64,000 nt of DNA from Novosphingobium sp. 9U (GCF_902506425.1 NZ_LR732504.1:248001-312000); one strand, 5' to 3'; positions 15,996 to 25,533 are shown, counted from the stretch's first letter. Numbers and translations: made by a program. Notes: generated by a model from the letters alone, not told the origin.

Positions 15996-16859
15996 ATGTT
16001 TGCTGCAGTTGGTGTGGTCATCCTGCTGGTGATGGTGTTCGGCGGCTTCGCCCTCACCGGCGGTGCGCTTGGCCCGGTGATGGAGGCGATCCCGCACGAG
16101 ATGCTGATCATCGGCGGCGCCGCGATCGGCGCCATCGTCACAGGCAACTCGATGCATGAGCTGAAGGGCCTGGGCGGCTCGTTCAAAAAGATCTTCAAGG
16201 GCCCCAAGCACAACAAGCAGGACCACGTCGACGCCATCGTGCTGGTCAGCCGGCTGATGAAGCTGCTGCGCGCCGAAGGCCCGGTGGCGCTGGAATCGCA
16301 TGTCACCGACCCGCAATCCTCCTCGCTCTTCGCCGAATTTCCCCGCCTGCTGGCGAACAAGCCGCTGATCGCGCTGATCTGCGATACCCTGACCCTGATC
16401 GTCGTCTCCTCCGGCACGCTCGAGACCCACGCGGTCGAAGAGGTGATGGACAACGCGATGAAGACCACGTTCCACGAGATGCACGAGCCGCAGCACGCGC
16501 TGCAGACGCTGGCCGACGCGCTGCCCGCGCTGGGCATCGTCGCCGCCGTGCTCGGCGTGGTGAAGACCATGGGCTCGATCGACAAGCCGCCCTCAATCCT
16601 GGGCGGCATGATCGGCTCGGCGCTCGTCGGCACCTTCATGGGCGTGCTGCTGGCCTACGGCATCGTCGCGCCGATGGCCGGCCGCCTGAAGCAGATCGTC
16701 GAGCAGGACGAGATGATCTTCCACGCGGTGAAGCAAGTGGTGATCGCAAGCCTCCATGGCTGGCCGCAGCCGCTGGTGGTGGAGAGCGCGCGCTCGGGCC
16801 TGGGCCATGCCTTCCGCCCTGGCTTGTCCGAACTGCTCGATGCGATGCGGGGCCGGTAA
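15996..16859 (+). CDS. motA: Flagellar stator proton-channel subunit MotA
   Basis: This is a full-size 287-residue MotA. Four membrane segments are visible (MFAAVGVVILLVMVFGGFAL; EMLIIGGAAIGAIVTG; PALGIVAAVLGVVKTMG; GSALVGTFMGVLLAYGIVAP), with the large cytosolic loop between the second and third. The conserved prolines of the third and fourth segments (PALGIV, IVAPMA) are present. It stands one base before motB. A reduced MotA-like protein is encoded separately at 7238. Confidence 0.95.
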   Translation: MFAAVGVVILLVMVFGGFALTGGALGPVMEAIPHEMLIIGGAAIGAIVTGNSMHELKGLGGSFKKIFKGPKHNKQDHVDAIVLVSRLMKLLRAEGPVALESHVTDPQSSSLFAEFPRLLANKPLIALICDTLTLIVVSSGTLETHAVEEVMDNAMKTTFHEMHEPQHALQTLADALPALGIVAAVLGVVKTMGSIDKPPSILGGMIGSALVGTFMGVLLAYGIVAPMAGRLKQIVEQDEMIFHAVKQVVIASLHGWPQPLVVESARSGLGHAFRPGLSELLDAMRGR

Positions 16860-16860
16860 G

Positions 16861-17712
16861 ATGGCCAGCGCGCCCGCCGCCAAGCGCGGCAAGAACGAAC
16901 TGCCTGCGCCGATCATCGTCAAGAAGGTGACGATCGTCGCCGGCGGGCACCATGGCGGCGCCTGGAAGGTCGCCTATGCGGACTTCGTGACCGCGATGAT
17001 GGCGTTCTTCCTGCTGCTGTGGATCCTGGGCGCGACGACCGAAAAGCAGCGCAAGGGCATCGCCGACTACTTCTCGCCCACGCTGGTCAAGACCAAGGAA
17101 GGCAGCGCCGGCTCGGCCGCAGGCCTGCTCGGCGGCGATTCGCTGACCGATGCCGACAAGTACCCGCATCGGGCCGGGCAGACCGGCACCAAGTCGATCA
17201 CCATCCCGCGCGACGCGACCGGCGGCCCCAAGGAGGGCGGATCCAAGATCAAGCGCACTGCGCGAGCCAAGCAGGCGCTGGAGCAGAAGCTCGCCTCGAC
17301 GCAAGCACTGCGCAAGCTCGCCCGCCAGGTCCGCATGGTCGACACCACCGAAGGCGTGCGCATCGATCTCGTCGACGACGCCGACTTCTCGATGTTTCGG
17401 ATGGGCACGACCGTGCTGACCCCCCAAGCCAGCGAACTGCTGGTCGCGATCGCGCAAGCGGTAGGCCCAGACAAGGGCTCGCTCACCATCCGCGGCCACA
17501 CCGACGCGACCCCATGGCGCGACGGCGTGCCCGGCAACAACTGGTCGCTCTCGGCCGGGCGCGCGGAAGCGACCCGCCAGGCGCTCTTGCGCAGCGGCAT
17601 CGGCGAGAACCGCTTCAACCGCATCGAAGGCGTGGCCGACCGCGAGCTGCTGATCCCGGGTGACCCGTCCGACCCGCGCAACCGCCGGATCTCGATCCTG
17701 CTGCTGGACTGA
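16861..17712 (+). CDS. motB: Flagellar stator peptidoglycan-binding subunit MotB
   Basis: The 283-residue MotB has a single membrane segment with the essential proton-binding aspartate (VAYADFVTAMMAFFLLLWIL, D41). A plug/linker region follows, then a C-terminal OmpA-like peptidoglycan-binding domain (LTIRGHTDATPWRDG, NWSLSAGRAEATRQALL, then NRRISILLL). The ATG at 16861 was chosen because it lies one base after the motA stop. The pair forms the ion-driven stator. This is the last gene of the plus-strand rod-hook-stator block. Confidence 0.95.
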   Translation: MASAPAAKRGKNELPAPIIVKKVTIVAGGHHGGAWKVAYADFVTAMMAFFLLLWILGATTEKQRKGIADYFSPTLVKTKEGSAGSAAGLLGGDSLTDADKYPHRAGQTGTKSITIPRDATGGPKEGGSKIKRTARAKQALEQKLASTQALRKLARQVRMVDTTEGVRIDLVDDADFSMFRMGTTVLTPQASELLVAIAQAVGPDKGSLTIRGHTDATPWRDGVPGNNWSLSAGRAEATRQALLRSGIGENRFNRIEGVADRELLIPGDPSDPRNRRISILLLD

Positions 17713-18029
17713 CGCGCAGCCTTCCCCGCTCGCACTCACGCCCTTCCATCGCATTCTTCCTGGAACGAGAGTAAGAAAAGGGCGGTGGCGTTCACCTGAA
17801 CGATGAAGGACCGGGTCGCTGTACGGCGACGCCGGCTAACGCGGTGATGGCGCGCGATGGCTGGACTGCTTCACAGCGGACGGGCGCTGGACAGGCGACC
17901 TGTTCGAGGCGCACGGCCACGCAGTGCCGCGACGGTCGATAGTGGTTAAACACAACGTCGACAGTCTTGGTGAGTGTCGAACTCAGCGAGCCGCCGGCCC
18001 AGCCACCACACTGATGGCTGCGGCAGCGA
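17713..18029. other. Gene-free stretch between convergent motB and the flippase gene
   Basis: About 317 bases without a convincing open frame separate two convergent transcription units. A weak hairpin (ACAGG-CGA-CCTGT) is the only structure I can point to; no strong U-tract terminator, tRNA or repeat is visible. Part may be a decayed tail of an older gene, but nothing recognisable remains. Confidence 0.5.
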
Positions 18030-19409
18030 TCACGGCTGCGATGAGCCGCTAATCCGCGCTGTTCTTCGGCGCAGGATGTGTGCATGGCCGGTCTGGCGCA
18101 GCGCGCGAAACGCTGCGCCAAGTTCAGGAATGGTGACCAGATGCCGGCGCACGAGCCGCGCGACCACGGTCAGCATCGCAAAGTCGAGCACCGCGAGGCT
18201 CAAACCCGCGCCGCTCACGCCCAGCTGCGCGACCAGGGCGCCGGCTAGCGGCAGGCTCGTCAGCGCCAGGCCGAGGTACCAGCCGGTATACTGCGCCTGC
18301 CGATCGCGCGCGAGCATGAGGTTTGACAGGGGGTACCACAGTCCACCCGCCGCGATGGCCAAGCCCATCGTGGCGACGAGCGCAGCCGGTGCCGCGATCG
18401 CTCCGTGCGTCCACAACGCGATCGCCTCGTCACCGAACAGCGCAAAGCCCAGCGCGAACGGCAGCACCATCCCTGCCGAGAACAGCAGCACCGCCAGCAC
18501 CATGGCCGCCATCGCCCGCCGATCCTCCCGCGCCGCCGCGGCCGAGAACTCGGGCATCAAGGGCGTGCTAACGATCCAGCACAACTGCATGCCCACGCGC
18601 GACAGGGTGCGCGCCGCGGCGAACACCGGAACGGCGCTCTGCCCGGCGACGGCACCGACGACGAGCGCGGTGCCTTGCAACACCACGGCCTGTGCGATCG
18701 GCATCAGCATGACGGCGCCCGCCGGCGCCATCAAGGTGCGCGCCTCGCTCCAGCTGCCTTGTGCCAGGCCGATCGTCAGCCAAGGCACCTTGCGCCTTAG
18801 CAGCAGGTTCTGTCCGGCCAGCCCGACCAGTCGACCGACCAGCCACGCACTGGCGGCCGCGACGATGCCGCCTCCCGCAACGACGGTGACCACCAGCGCC
18901 GCATTCTCGATCAGCAACACGATCGCATTCCAGAACGCGCCGACCGGGAACAGCTGCGCGGCGCGGAAGCCCGCGAAGACGATGCTGCCCTGCACCGCCA
19001 CGACACCATAGAGCCCGAGCACCGCCAGGGCCATGCGCAAGTCCTGAACCGGCGCTGCCGGCCTCGGGCCGAAGACCGCGTCCGGCAGGCACCATGCCGT
19101 CAATAAGACCAGGCCGATCATGCCGGCGGACGTCACCAGGATCGCGCGCCAGCCGCTCTGGAAAATATGCACCGCCTCTGCCCGATCGCCACGCGCCGCC
19201 GCCATGGTCATGCGCGTGCCGGCCGCCGTGGCGAAACCGAAATCGCTGACGCTCAGGAACTGCGGCAAGGTCGCCAGGATCAGCCACTGCCCGTAGAGTT
19301 CGAGACCCCACCGGCTCGCCAGGACCGGCACCAGCAGCAGTTGCGTGCCCGCGATCACGAGCTTGTCGAACACGGTCATGCCGATGCCGGCCGCCACGCG
19401 CCGGATCAC
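18030..19409 (-). CDS. Polysaccharide flippase (Wzx/MATE-like)
   Basis: The 459-residue product is almost entirely membrane helices (12-14 segments), starts with the typical polysaccharide-exporter N-terminus (MTVFDKLVIAGTQLLLVPVL, then ASRWGLELYGQWLIL) and carries FGFATAAGTRMTMAAARGD. Such proteins move lipid-linked O-antigen or capsule units across the inner membrane. I place the start at the GTG (19409) that overlaps the stop of the polymerase gene (GTGA); an ATG ten codons later is an alternative. It is the last gene of the surface-polysaccharide operon. The exact polymer is unknown. Confidence 0.85.
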   Translation of the reverse strand: MIRRVAAGIGMTVFDKLVIAGTQLLLVPVLASRWGLELYGQWLILATLPQFLSVSDFGFATAAGTRMTMAAARGDRAEAVHIFQSGWRAILVTSAGMIGLVLLTAWCLPDAVFGPRPAAPVQDLRMALAVLGLYGVVAVQGSIVFAGFRAAQLFPVGAFWNAIVLLIENAALVVTVVAGGGIVAAASAWLVGRLVGLAGQNLLLRRKVPWLTIGLAQGSWSEARTLMAPAGAVMLMPIAQAVVLQGTALVVGAVAGQSAVPVFAAARTLSRVGMQLCWIVSTPLMPEFSAAAAREDRRAMAAMVLAVLLFSAGMVLPFALGFALFGDEAIALWTHGAIAAPAALVATMGLAIAAGGLWYPLSNLMLARDRQAQYTGWYLGLALTSLPLAGALVAQLGVSGAGLSLAVLDFAMLTVVARLVRRHLVTIPELGAAFRALRQTGHAHILRRRTARISGSSQP

Positions 19410-20896
19410 CGGACCTGCTCCGCCATTAACCCGATCGAGACCAGACCGGCCGCAGCGATGAAGTAGAACTGCCCCGCCGACTTGAACCGGCTGATCCGCA
19501 CCAGCCACAAGCCGCAGACCGGCCCGCCCGTCAGCAGCGCCGCACAGCCGACGAACGAGGCATCGAAACGCCACATCGCGATGGCCGCGAAAGCGCCCAT
19601 CATCTGCACCACGCGCGCGTTCGGGGCGATCAGGCGGTAGACGTTGTGCCACAGCAGCACGAAGGCACACAGGCCCAGCGGCCAGAACCAGCCGAAGTTG
19701 GCATAGCTCTCACCGTACAGCGTGGAATTGAGCGCCAGCGAAGGCATGTGCGCGATCCCTTCGCCCAAGAAGAGGCCGAAGTTCTCCGGCCTGCTCGGCC
19801 ACACGGCGCCCGGCAGCAGCAGAGTGACGGGCCGCGCAAACATCGCGAACTGTAGGAACGGCCGCTCGACGGTGCCATAGCTCTGCACGATCCAGTTGAG
19901 CACTGCGATGTTGGACGATTCGAATATGCCGTCCAGCGAGGCGGCGAGGCTCCCGGGTGCCAGCTCCTGCGCCCGGCGCGCAGCGGACCAGGCTTCGGAA
20001 AAGGCGCTTGCCGAATAGCCCTGCGCCGTGGCGAGTCCGCGAAAGGCCGGCCACAGGGTGCTGAATGCCGACAAGCCGATCAAGCTCGCGATAGTCGCCA
20101 GCATCATGCGGATCGGCCGGTGCTTCATCAACAGCATGGCCATGATCAGCAGGTAGACGGCGGTGATGCGGTTGAAGGTGGTGAACAGGTCGACCAGCGC
20201 CAGCACCAGCCCTGCCAGGAGCGCCGAGCCGACGGTCATCTCCCCGCGCGTAACGCGATACAGCAGCACCGCGAACACGGCATTGCGCGCGACATTGGCG
20301 GCATACTTGATGGGCAGGAACGCAGGGTTCGTGAAGGCGCCGTCCACGTTTTCCTGCCAGTGGCCGCCGCTCGTCAGGCCGGTCAGCAGGAACGACACGG
20401 CGCCGGTGACGATGAACAGCATCACCACGGTCGAGACCATGCGTGGGTCGCTATGGTCCGGGCTCTCGGGATCCACGCGCGCAAAGGCGAGGCGCAGCGT
20501 CGGAAACAAGTACATGCCGCCGATCAGCATGCCGCTCGTCGCGACGTCGCTGTAGGGTCGGTAGACGAGTTGCAGGTCCGGCACCTCGGACTGTCCCTGG
20601 AACAGGAACACGGCGAGCGGCACGATGACGTAATAGCCTTGGCCGATCGATGCACGCCCTCATCTGGACGCTGTTCCTGGGCGGCGTCGCGATCAACCTG
20701 CATCTGTTCGCACGCATCGACTTGTCGCGGCTCGACTTCCTCGACGGCATTCGATGATCCGCGCCTGGACCTGCGGCGTCCACTTCGCGTGGATCGCAGC
20801 CCGCGCCCTCGCCCGGACCTGCTCACGCGGCGGCGCGCGGAGCCGGATAACTATGCGCAACGGCATCTTGTAGGAAAGAACAAAATGCGAACTCAT
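19406..20896 (-). pseudogene. O-antigen-polymerase-like membrane protein gene disrupted by a 105-bp internal inversion
   Basis: From 20645 downward a long frame (stop 19406-19408) encodes a polytopic membrane protein of the Wzy/oligosaccharide-polymerase type (start YYVIVPLAVFLFQGQ). As the sequence stands this frame has no good start, because a TGA (20660-20662) lies just upstream. Upstream, an ATG at 20894-20896 overlaps the glycosyltransferase stop (ATGA) and reads about 49 codons up to ARIIE. Between them, the segment 20646-20750 encodes membrane-type sequence only on the plus strand. If that segment is flipped, both junctions are in frame (RIIES-MHALIW and FLDGI-GQGYYV). One protein of 496 residues results. 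As written, the gene would make only a stub or an N-terminally truncated product. Confidence 0.8.
20646..20750 (+). other. Inverted 105-bp coding segment inside the polymerase gene
   Basis: On the plus strand this segment reads MHALIWTLFLGGVAINLH followed by LFARIDLSRLDFLDG, with strong GC3 bias, in the wrong direction for its surroundings. It is exactly 35 codons long. Short imperfect inverted repeats mark its ends: ATCGATGC at the left (20646-20653) and ATCGAATGCC on the minus strand at the right (20747-20756). It could be an invertible switch, a fixed micro-inversion, or an assembly artefact. Confidence 0.75.
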
Positions 20897-22125
20897 GCAA
20901 CGAGTTCGCGCAGCTGGCGTTCGAAGCGGCCAAGGATCTGCGATTGGCTCCAGCGCTCTTCGGCACGACGGCGACCCTCCTGGCCGAGCCTGGCGCCGAG
21001 CTGCGGATCGTCGACCAGCCGTTCGATCGCGGCAGCGAAGGCGTCCGCATTGCCGGGCGCGGTGACGATCCCGCAGCCCTCGACCTCTTGAGCAAGGCCA
21101 GTGCCCGACGCCGCCGTGGCCACGACCGGCCGGCCCGACGCGAGCATGTTGGTAAGCTTGGAGGGTAGCAGCAAGTCCGCCGCGCCGGCGATCTGCGGCA
21201 GGAGGTGCACGCTTGCCAGGCCGAGGAGGTCGGACAAGCGCTCTCGCGGTTGAAGCGCGTGGAACTGGATATTGTCTAGCCCGGCAGCGGCAGCCATGAT
21301 CGCCGCGCGTTGCGGCCCCTCGCCGCAGATCACGAAAGCCAGGTCGCGCCGGTGCTGCAAGCGCTGGGCGGCGGCCACGATCAGGCCGAGCCCCTGCTTG
21401 TTGGCGATGCTGCCCGAATAGACCGCCACGTGCGGCCGATCGATGCCCCACTCCGCCCGGTATGCCGATGCTTCGCTCAGCGGGACGATCTCATCCACGG
21501 CGGCCCAGTTGCGCAACTCGATAATCTTGCGCAGTGCCACGCCCCGTCCTGCCAGCCGCGCGCACGTTTGTGGCGAGATCGTGCTGACCCGGTCCGCGCC
21601 GAACGACCAACGCTCGAAGCCTTGCGCCAGGCGGGAAAGCAGACCTCCGAGCAGGCTCTTGCCGGACAGCAGCCCTGTGGCGAAGACGGCCTCCACTTCG
21701 AAGTCCTGCACGTGCAGCCACAAGGGAACGCCGAGAAGCCGCGCCGCGCCTCGCGCCACCACGCTCGACAGCAGCGATGGCGCGACCGCCACCACCACGT
21801 CGGGGCGGCGTCGCCGCGCTTCCGCGATCACTGCCGGAATCGCGGCAGCGACGAAGCTCAGGTGGTGGAGCAGCCGACGCGGCCCGTCCGGCTTGGCAGG
21901 CACGTAGATCGGCAGACGCACGACCGTCACGCCCTGCTCGCTATACCGCCGTGCTCGGCGTCCGCGATGAGCGATCGGCACGCTCCAGGACGGATAGTAC
22001 GGCCGTGCGCAGACGACCGTCACGCGGTGACCGGCATCAGCCAAGGCTTCGGCCATGCCCGTGGTATAGGGACCGATGCCCACCGGTTCGGGCGCATAGT
22101 TCAGGCCGATGACGAGGATGTTCAT
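20893..22125 (-). CDS. Group 4 glycosyltransferase, WcaI-like
   Basis: This 410-residue GT-B enzyme starts MNILVIGLNYAPEPVGIGPY and contains WLHVQDFEVEAVFATGL, VAVYSGSIANKQGL and LPSKLTNMLASGRPVVATA, the nucleotide-sugar binding EX7E-type region. It resembles the colanic-acid fucosyltransferase WcaI, which fits the adjacent GDP-fucose synthase. It probably transfers a sugar, perhaps fucose, to a lipid-linked repeat unit in the cytosol. Its ATG overlaps the fcl stop (ATGA), and its stop overlaps the predicted polymerase start in the same way. Confidence 0.88.
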   Translation of the reverse strand: MNILVIGLNYAPEPVGIGPYTTGMAEALADAGHRVTVVCARPYYPSWSVPIAHRGRRARRYSEQGVTVVRLPIYVPAKPDGPRRLLHHLSFVAAAIPAVIAEARRRRPDVVVAVAPSLLSSVVARGAARLLGVPLWLHVQDFEVEAVFATGLLSGKSLLGGLLSRLAQGFERWSFGADRVSTISPQTCARLAGRGVALRKIIELRNWAAVDEIVPLSEASAYRAEWGIDRPHVAVYSGSIANKQGLGLIVAAAQRLQHRRDLAFVICGEGPQRAAIMAAAAGLDNIQFHALQPRERLSDLLGLASVHLLPQIAGAADLLLPSKLTNMLASGRPVVATAASGTGLAQEVEGCGIVTAPGNADAFAAAIERLVDDPQLGARLGQEGRRRAEERWSQSQILGRFERQLRELVA

Positions 22126-23084
22126 GCCGCCCGTGCCTCCCCGGCCAGGCTGTCGAGATAAGCCCGGTACGCCGCCGCAATCCCTGCTTCCAAGCCGATC
22201 CGCGGACGCCAGCCGAGGCTCGCGAGCTTCGCGCCGCACATCAGCTTGCGCGGTGTGCCATCGGGCTTGTCGAGGTCGTGCCGGATCGCGCCCGCGAAGC
22301 CGACGATGCGGCACACCAAATGCGCTAGTTCGGCAATCGCGATGTCCGATCCGGAGCCGACGTTGACGTGCTCCTCGCCCGAATAGCGCTTCATCAGGAA
22401 CACGCAGGCGTCGGCAAGATCGTCGACGTGGAGGAACTCGCGCCGCGGCATGCCGGTGCCCCAGATGGTGATCGCGTCGGCACTGCGAAGCTTCGCCTCG
22501 TGCGCCTTGCGGATCAGCGCCGGCAGCACATGGCTCGTGGCAAAATCGAAGTTGTCGTGCGGCCCGTAAAGGTTGGTCGGCATCGCCGAGATGAAGTCGC
22601 ACCCATGCTGGCGGCGATACGCCGCACACAGCTTGATCCCGGCGATCTTGGCGAGAGCGTACCACGCGTTGGTCGGCTCCAGTGCGCCCGTCAGCAGCGC
22701 ATCCTCACCGATCGGCTGCACCGCGTCGCGCGGGTAGATGCAGCTCGATCCAAGGAACAGCAGCTTGGCCGTCCGGTATTGGTACGCAGCCTCGATCACG
22801 TTGGTGGCGATCTGCAGATTGTCGAGCAGGAAGTCGGCCGGGTAGCTGTCGTTCGCCAGGATCCCGCCGACCTTTGCAGCGGCCAGGAACACCGCCGCCG
22901 GCGGCTGCTCGGCAAACCAGGCGCGCACGTCGGCCTGGTCGCGCAAGTCGAGCTGCGATCGATCGGCGGTCAGCACTTCGCACTGCTCGCCGGCGAGACG
23001 CCGCACCAGCGCCGAGCCGACCATGCCGCGATGACCGGCGACGAACACGCGCTTGCCCCTGAGATCGAACGGTGCCTTCGGCAT
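22122..23084 (-). CDS. fcl: GDP-L-fucose synthase
   Basis: The enzyme converts GDP-4-keto-6-deoxy-mannose to GDP-L-fucose (epimerase/reductase). The 320-residue product has the NADP-binding GHRGMVG motif near residue 18, the catalytic serine region (FLGSSCIYP), the Tyr/Lys pair in WYALAKIAG and the family motif FISAMPTNLYGPHDNFD. It lies 6 bases after the gmd remnant. Because gmd is broken here, its substrate must come from another gmd copy, or the pathway is dead. Confidence 0.95.
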   Translation of the reverse strand: MPKAPFDLRGKRVFVAGHRGMVGSALVRRLAGEQCEVLTADRSQLDLRDQADVRAWFAEQPPAAVFLAAAKVGGILANDSYPADFLLDNLQIATNVIEAAYQYRTAKLLFLGSSCIYPRDAVQPIGEDALLTGALEPTNAWYALAKIAGIKLCAAYRRQHGCDFISAMPTNLYGPHDNFDFATSHVLPALIRKAHEAKLRSADAITIWGTGMPRREFLHVDDLADACVFLMKRYSGEEHVNVGSGSDIAIAELAHLVCRIVGFAGAIRHDLDKPDGTPRKLMCGAKLASLGWRPRIGLEAGIAAAYRAYLDSLAGEARAA

Positions 23085-23090
23085 GGCGCG

Positions 23091-23705
<615 letters not shown>

Positions 23706-24041
23706 TCAGCAGACGATCTCTGTCCGGAGCTGTTAGCTGGTCTGCGATAAAGCTGCTTAGGCGTTCAGCGGACCCTTGGATTGATCGAGCGCATATATTG
23801 GCCGAACATGACTGAAGCTTGTGTGCTCCCCTTGTTCAAGGGCGTCATCGTTTAATTCGTCGTCCTCTAGACTCTCATCGCCATCGACTGCGTCGAGTAG
23901 TGTGATCAGAATATCAACAGCTGACCCTAGTATTCCTCTGACATCACAGAATATCTTATTTTTGCTCGCAGCCTCGTTAGACACAACGCTCCACTGGTTT
24001 AAATGCATTCTGTAAGCCCCTGTACTGGCCTTATAAGATGT
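23706..24041. other. AT-richer segment abutting the truncated gmd
   Basis: Base composition drops markedly compared with the flanks, and codon-like high GC3 disappears. Apart from the small minus-strand frame at 23757-24008, nothing recognisable is present. It begins exactly where gmd homology ends, so it probably marks an insertion or deletion junction. Confidence 0.55.
23757..24008 (-). CDS. Hypothetical small acidic protein
   Basis: This 83-residue frame starts at an ATG. Its middle is a helix followed by a strongly acidic stretch (LITLLDAVDGDESLEDDELN). Alphaproteobacteria carry many unassigned small proteins with an LLDALDGDPDLEDD-like segment, which this recalls. The low GC content sets it apart from its neighbours. 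There is no clear Shine-Dalgarno. It may be a real gene on an acquired segment or a remnant. Confidence 0.45.
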   Translation of the reverse strand: MHLNQWSVVSNEAASKNKIFCDVRGILGSAVDILITLLDAVDGDESLEDDELNDDALEQGEHTSFSHVRPIYALDQSKGPLNA

Positions 24042-24179
24042 ATCAGACGCTCTTACCTAAGGTTAAGCATCTATGGTCTTAGGAGACCAGCAACCAGCGA
24101 TTCGGGCAATTTACAATTCTGTAAATGTAAGCGTCTGATGACTCCTATTTACCAAGTTTTAACTTCTGCGAATCGCTGG
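24042..24179. repeat. Nested inverted repeats in an AT-rich region
   Basis: Several inverted repeats interlace here: ATCAGACGCTCTTAC (24042-24056) with GTAAGCGTCTGAT (24127-24139); CCTAAG (24056-24061) with CTTAGG (24078-24083); CCAGCGATTCG (24094-24104) with CGAATCGCTGG (24169-24179); and ATTTACA-ATTC-TGTAAAT (24109-24126). The RNA would be highly structured. It may be an unrecognised non-coding RNA, a small transposable element end or an attachment region. Confidence 0.55.
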
Positions 24180-24386
24180 GAACATTTAGCGAACGTGTCA
24201 GCAAGAGCTGCTGCGCGCGGGATTGGTTTAGTCGCGACAGGAGCGCGCTCAGGGAGAATAGGCGCGCTTTTTCCATCCGCACGACGCTTGCGTCGCATCC
24301 CCGGCTCCAGCCTAGCTGCTCTTGCTAACTCGTCACGGATGCAATCCATCTCCAGGTGGCTCCTGCTCCGCGATGTCAGGAGATCG

Positions 24387-24407
24387 ATTCCCCGCCAGTG
24401 CGGGAAT
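24387..24407. repeat. Short GC-rich palindrome (REP-like)
   Basis: ATTCCCCGC and GCGGGAAT flank a 4-base loop and are followed by GACG. Elements of the form ATTCCCGC...GCGGGAATGAC are dispersed in many alphaproteobacterial genomes, so this is probably one copy of such a repeat. Confidence 0.5.
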
Positions 24408-24466
24408 GACGAAAGGAATGAAGTGATAAGCCGGGCTACACTCGCCACCCCCTTCGCGCACACGCC

Positions 24467-24501
24467 AAAAGGCCCGGCGGTCTGGGGAACACCGCCGGGC
24501 C
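24467..24501 (-). terminator. Rho-independent terminator of fliC
   Basis: On the minus strand an 11-bp perfect stem (GGCCCGGCGGT / ACCGCCGGGCC) with a 9-base loop is followed by TTTT, about 47 bases after the fliC stop. Confidence 0.88.
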
Positions 24502-24547
24502 CGTACCTGCCCCTTGCGGGCAGGCTAGCCTTCTATGCAGCCCGCGA

Positions 24548-25375
24548 TTAACGCAGGAGCGAGAGGACGTTCTGCTGGCTCTGGTTAGCCTGCGAGATCA
24601 TCGCGGTCGAAGCCTGTGACAGGATCTGCGCCTTGGCGAGAGCGGTCGTTTCCGTCGAGTAGTCGGTGTCCTCGATGCGCGAACGGGCATCCGACAGGTT
24701 GGTGACGTTGCTGGTCAGGTTGTTGACGACCGATTCGAGGCGGCTCTGGCCGGCACCGAGCGTGGCGCGGGCCGAGGAGATCGAGTCGAGCTCGGTGTCG
24801 ACGGTGCCGAGCAGCGTGTTGGCAGCCGTGGCGCTGGAAACGTCGTACGAACCGGCAGCGCCGCCGCTGGCGGCCAGCGAGGTCAGGTCGGCCATGGCGA
24901 GGTCGACAGTGTCGGCGCTCTCCGAACCGGTCTGGATCGTGACGGTCGCGGTGCTGCCATCGAACAGCTTGACGCCGTTGAACTCGGAGTTGGTGATCAC
25001 CTGGTCCATCTGCGAGGTCAGCTGATCGACTTCGGCCTGCATGTAAACGCGGTCGGTGGTGTCGCTGTAGGTGCCCGAAGCCGACTGCACGGCCAGTTCG
25101 CGGACGCGCTGCAGCATGTTGGTGACTTCGCCCAGCGCGCCTTCAGCGGTCTGCGCCAGCGAGATGCCGTCGTTCGAGTTGCGGATCGCCTGGCTCATGC
25201 CCTTGATCGACGAGGTCATCGAAGTCGAGATGGCGAGGCCGGCGGCGTCGTCCTTGGCGGAGTTGATGCGCTTGCCGGTCGAGAGGCGCTCCATCGAGGT
25301 GCCCAGAGCCTTGTTGGCGCTGATCGAAGCGTTGGAAGCCTTCATGGCGGAGATGTTGGTGTTGATGGCGGACAT
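24548..25375 (-). CDS. fliC: Flagellin FliC
   Basis: The filament protein has 275 residues, a short flagellin in which the conserved D0/D1 ends make up nearly everything. The N-terminus is [20 protein letters not shown] and the core includes [20 protein letters not shown]. The C-terminus is [20 protein letters not shown], ending in LSLLR. The start at 25373-25375 is preceded by GGGAG. It is a single transcription unit with its own terminator and a sigma-28-type promoter, and is separated from the other flagellar genes by the polysaccharide cluster. FliS (40901) is the expected chaperone. Confidence 0.97.
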   Translation of the reverse strand: MSAINTNISAMKASNASISANKALGTSMERLSTGKRINSAKDDAAGLAISTSMTSSIKGMSQAIRNSNDGISLAQTAEGALGEVTNMLQRVRELAVQSASGTYSDTTDRVYMQAEVDQLTSQMDQVITNSEFNGVKLFDGSTATVTIQTGSESADTVDLAMADLTSLAASGGAAGSYDVSSATAANTLLGTVDTELDSISSARATLGAGQSRLESVVNNLTSNVTNLSDARSRIEDTDYSTETTALAKAQILSQASTAMISQANQSQQNVLSLLR

Positions 25376-25444
25376 GGTGTGTACTCCCGTGTGGTCCCGA
25401 AAACCGTCAGCCTGCCAGCCCATCCGGCGCAGCTGCCAGCCACC

Positions 25445-25471
25445 AGAACGGGTGGAAGCCGCCGAACTTTA
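25445..25471 (-). promoter_or_regulatory. Candidate FliA (sigma-28) promoter of fliC
   Basis: On the minus strand TAAAG (from 25471) is followed, exactly 15 bases after TAAA, by CCCGTTCT (25445-25452), which has the canonical sigma-28 spacing. The -10 matches CCGTTCT elements before flgM and fliD. The start would be near 25438, giving a leader of about 60 bases. Confidence 0.6.
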
Positions 25472-25519
25472 AGCGACTTTTTTTGGGAACCATTTTCCTG
25501 CCCCTTCGTGCAACGTAAA

Positions 25520-25533
25520 AAACTACGTAGTTT
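25520..25533. promoter_or_regulatory. 14-bp perfect palindrome between fliC and the sigma-54 activator gene
   Basis: AAACTACGTAGTTT reads identically on both strands and sits in the divergent region, about 90 bases before the activator start and 145 before the fliC start. It has the form of an operator for a dimeric regulator; the regulator is unknown. Confidence 0.45.

Noticed and set aside
20650..20757. A 35-codon plus-strand gene
   Set aside because: Its codons and hydrophobic segment look real, but it fits in frame into the minus-strand polymerase gene when reversed, so it is treated as an inverted piece of that gene and not as an independent peptide.
24003..24551. A 182-codon plus-strand frame between the hypothetical gene and fliC
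   Set aside because: It runs through nested inverted repeats, a REP-like palindrome and the fliC terminator, and its translation has no compositional or motif support.
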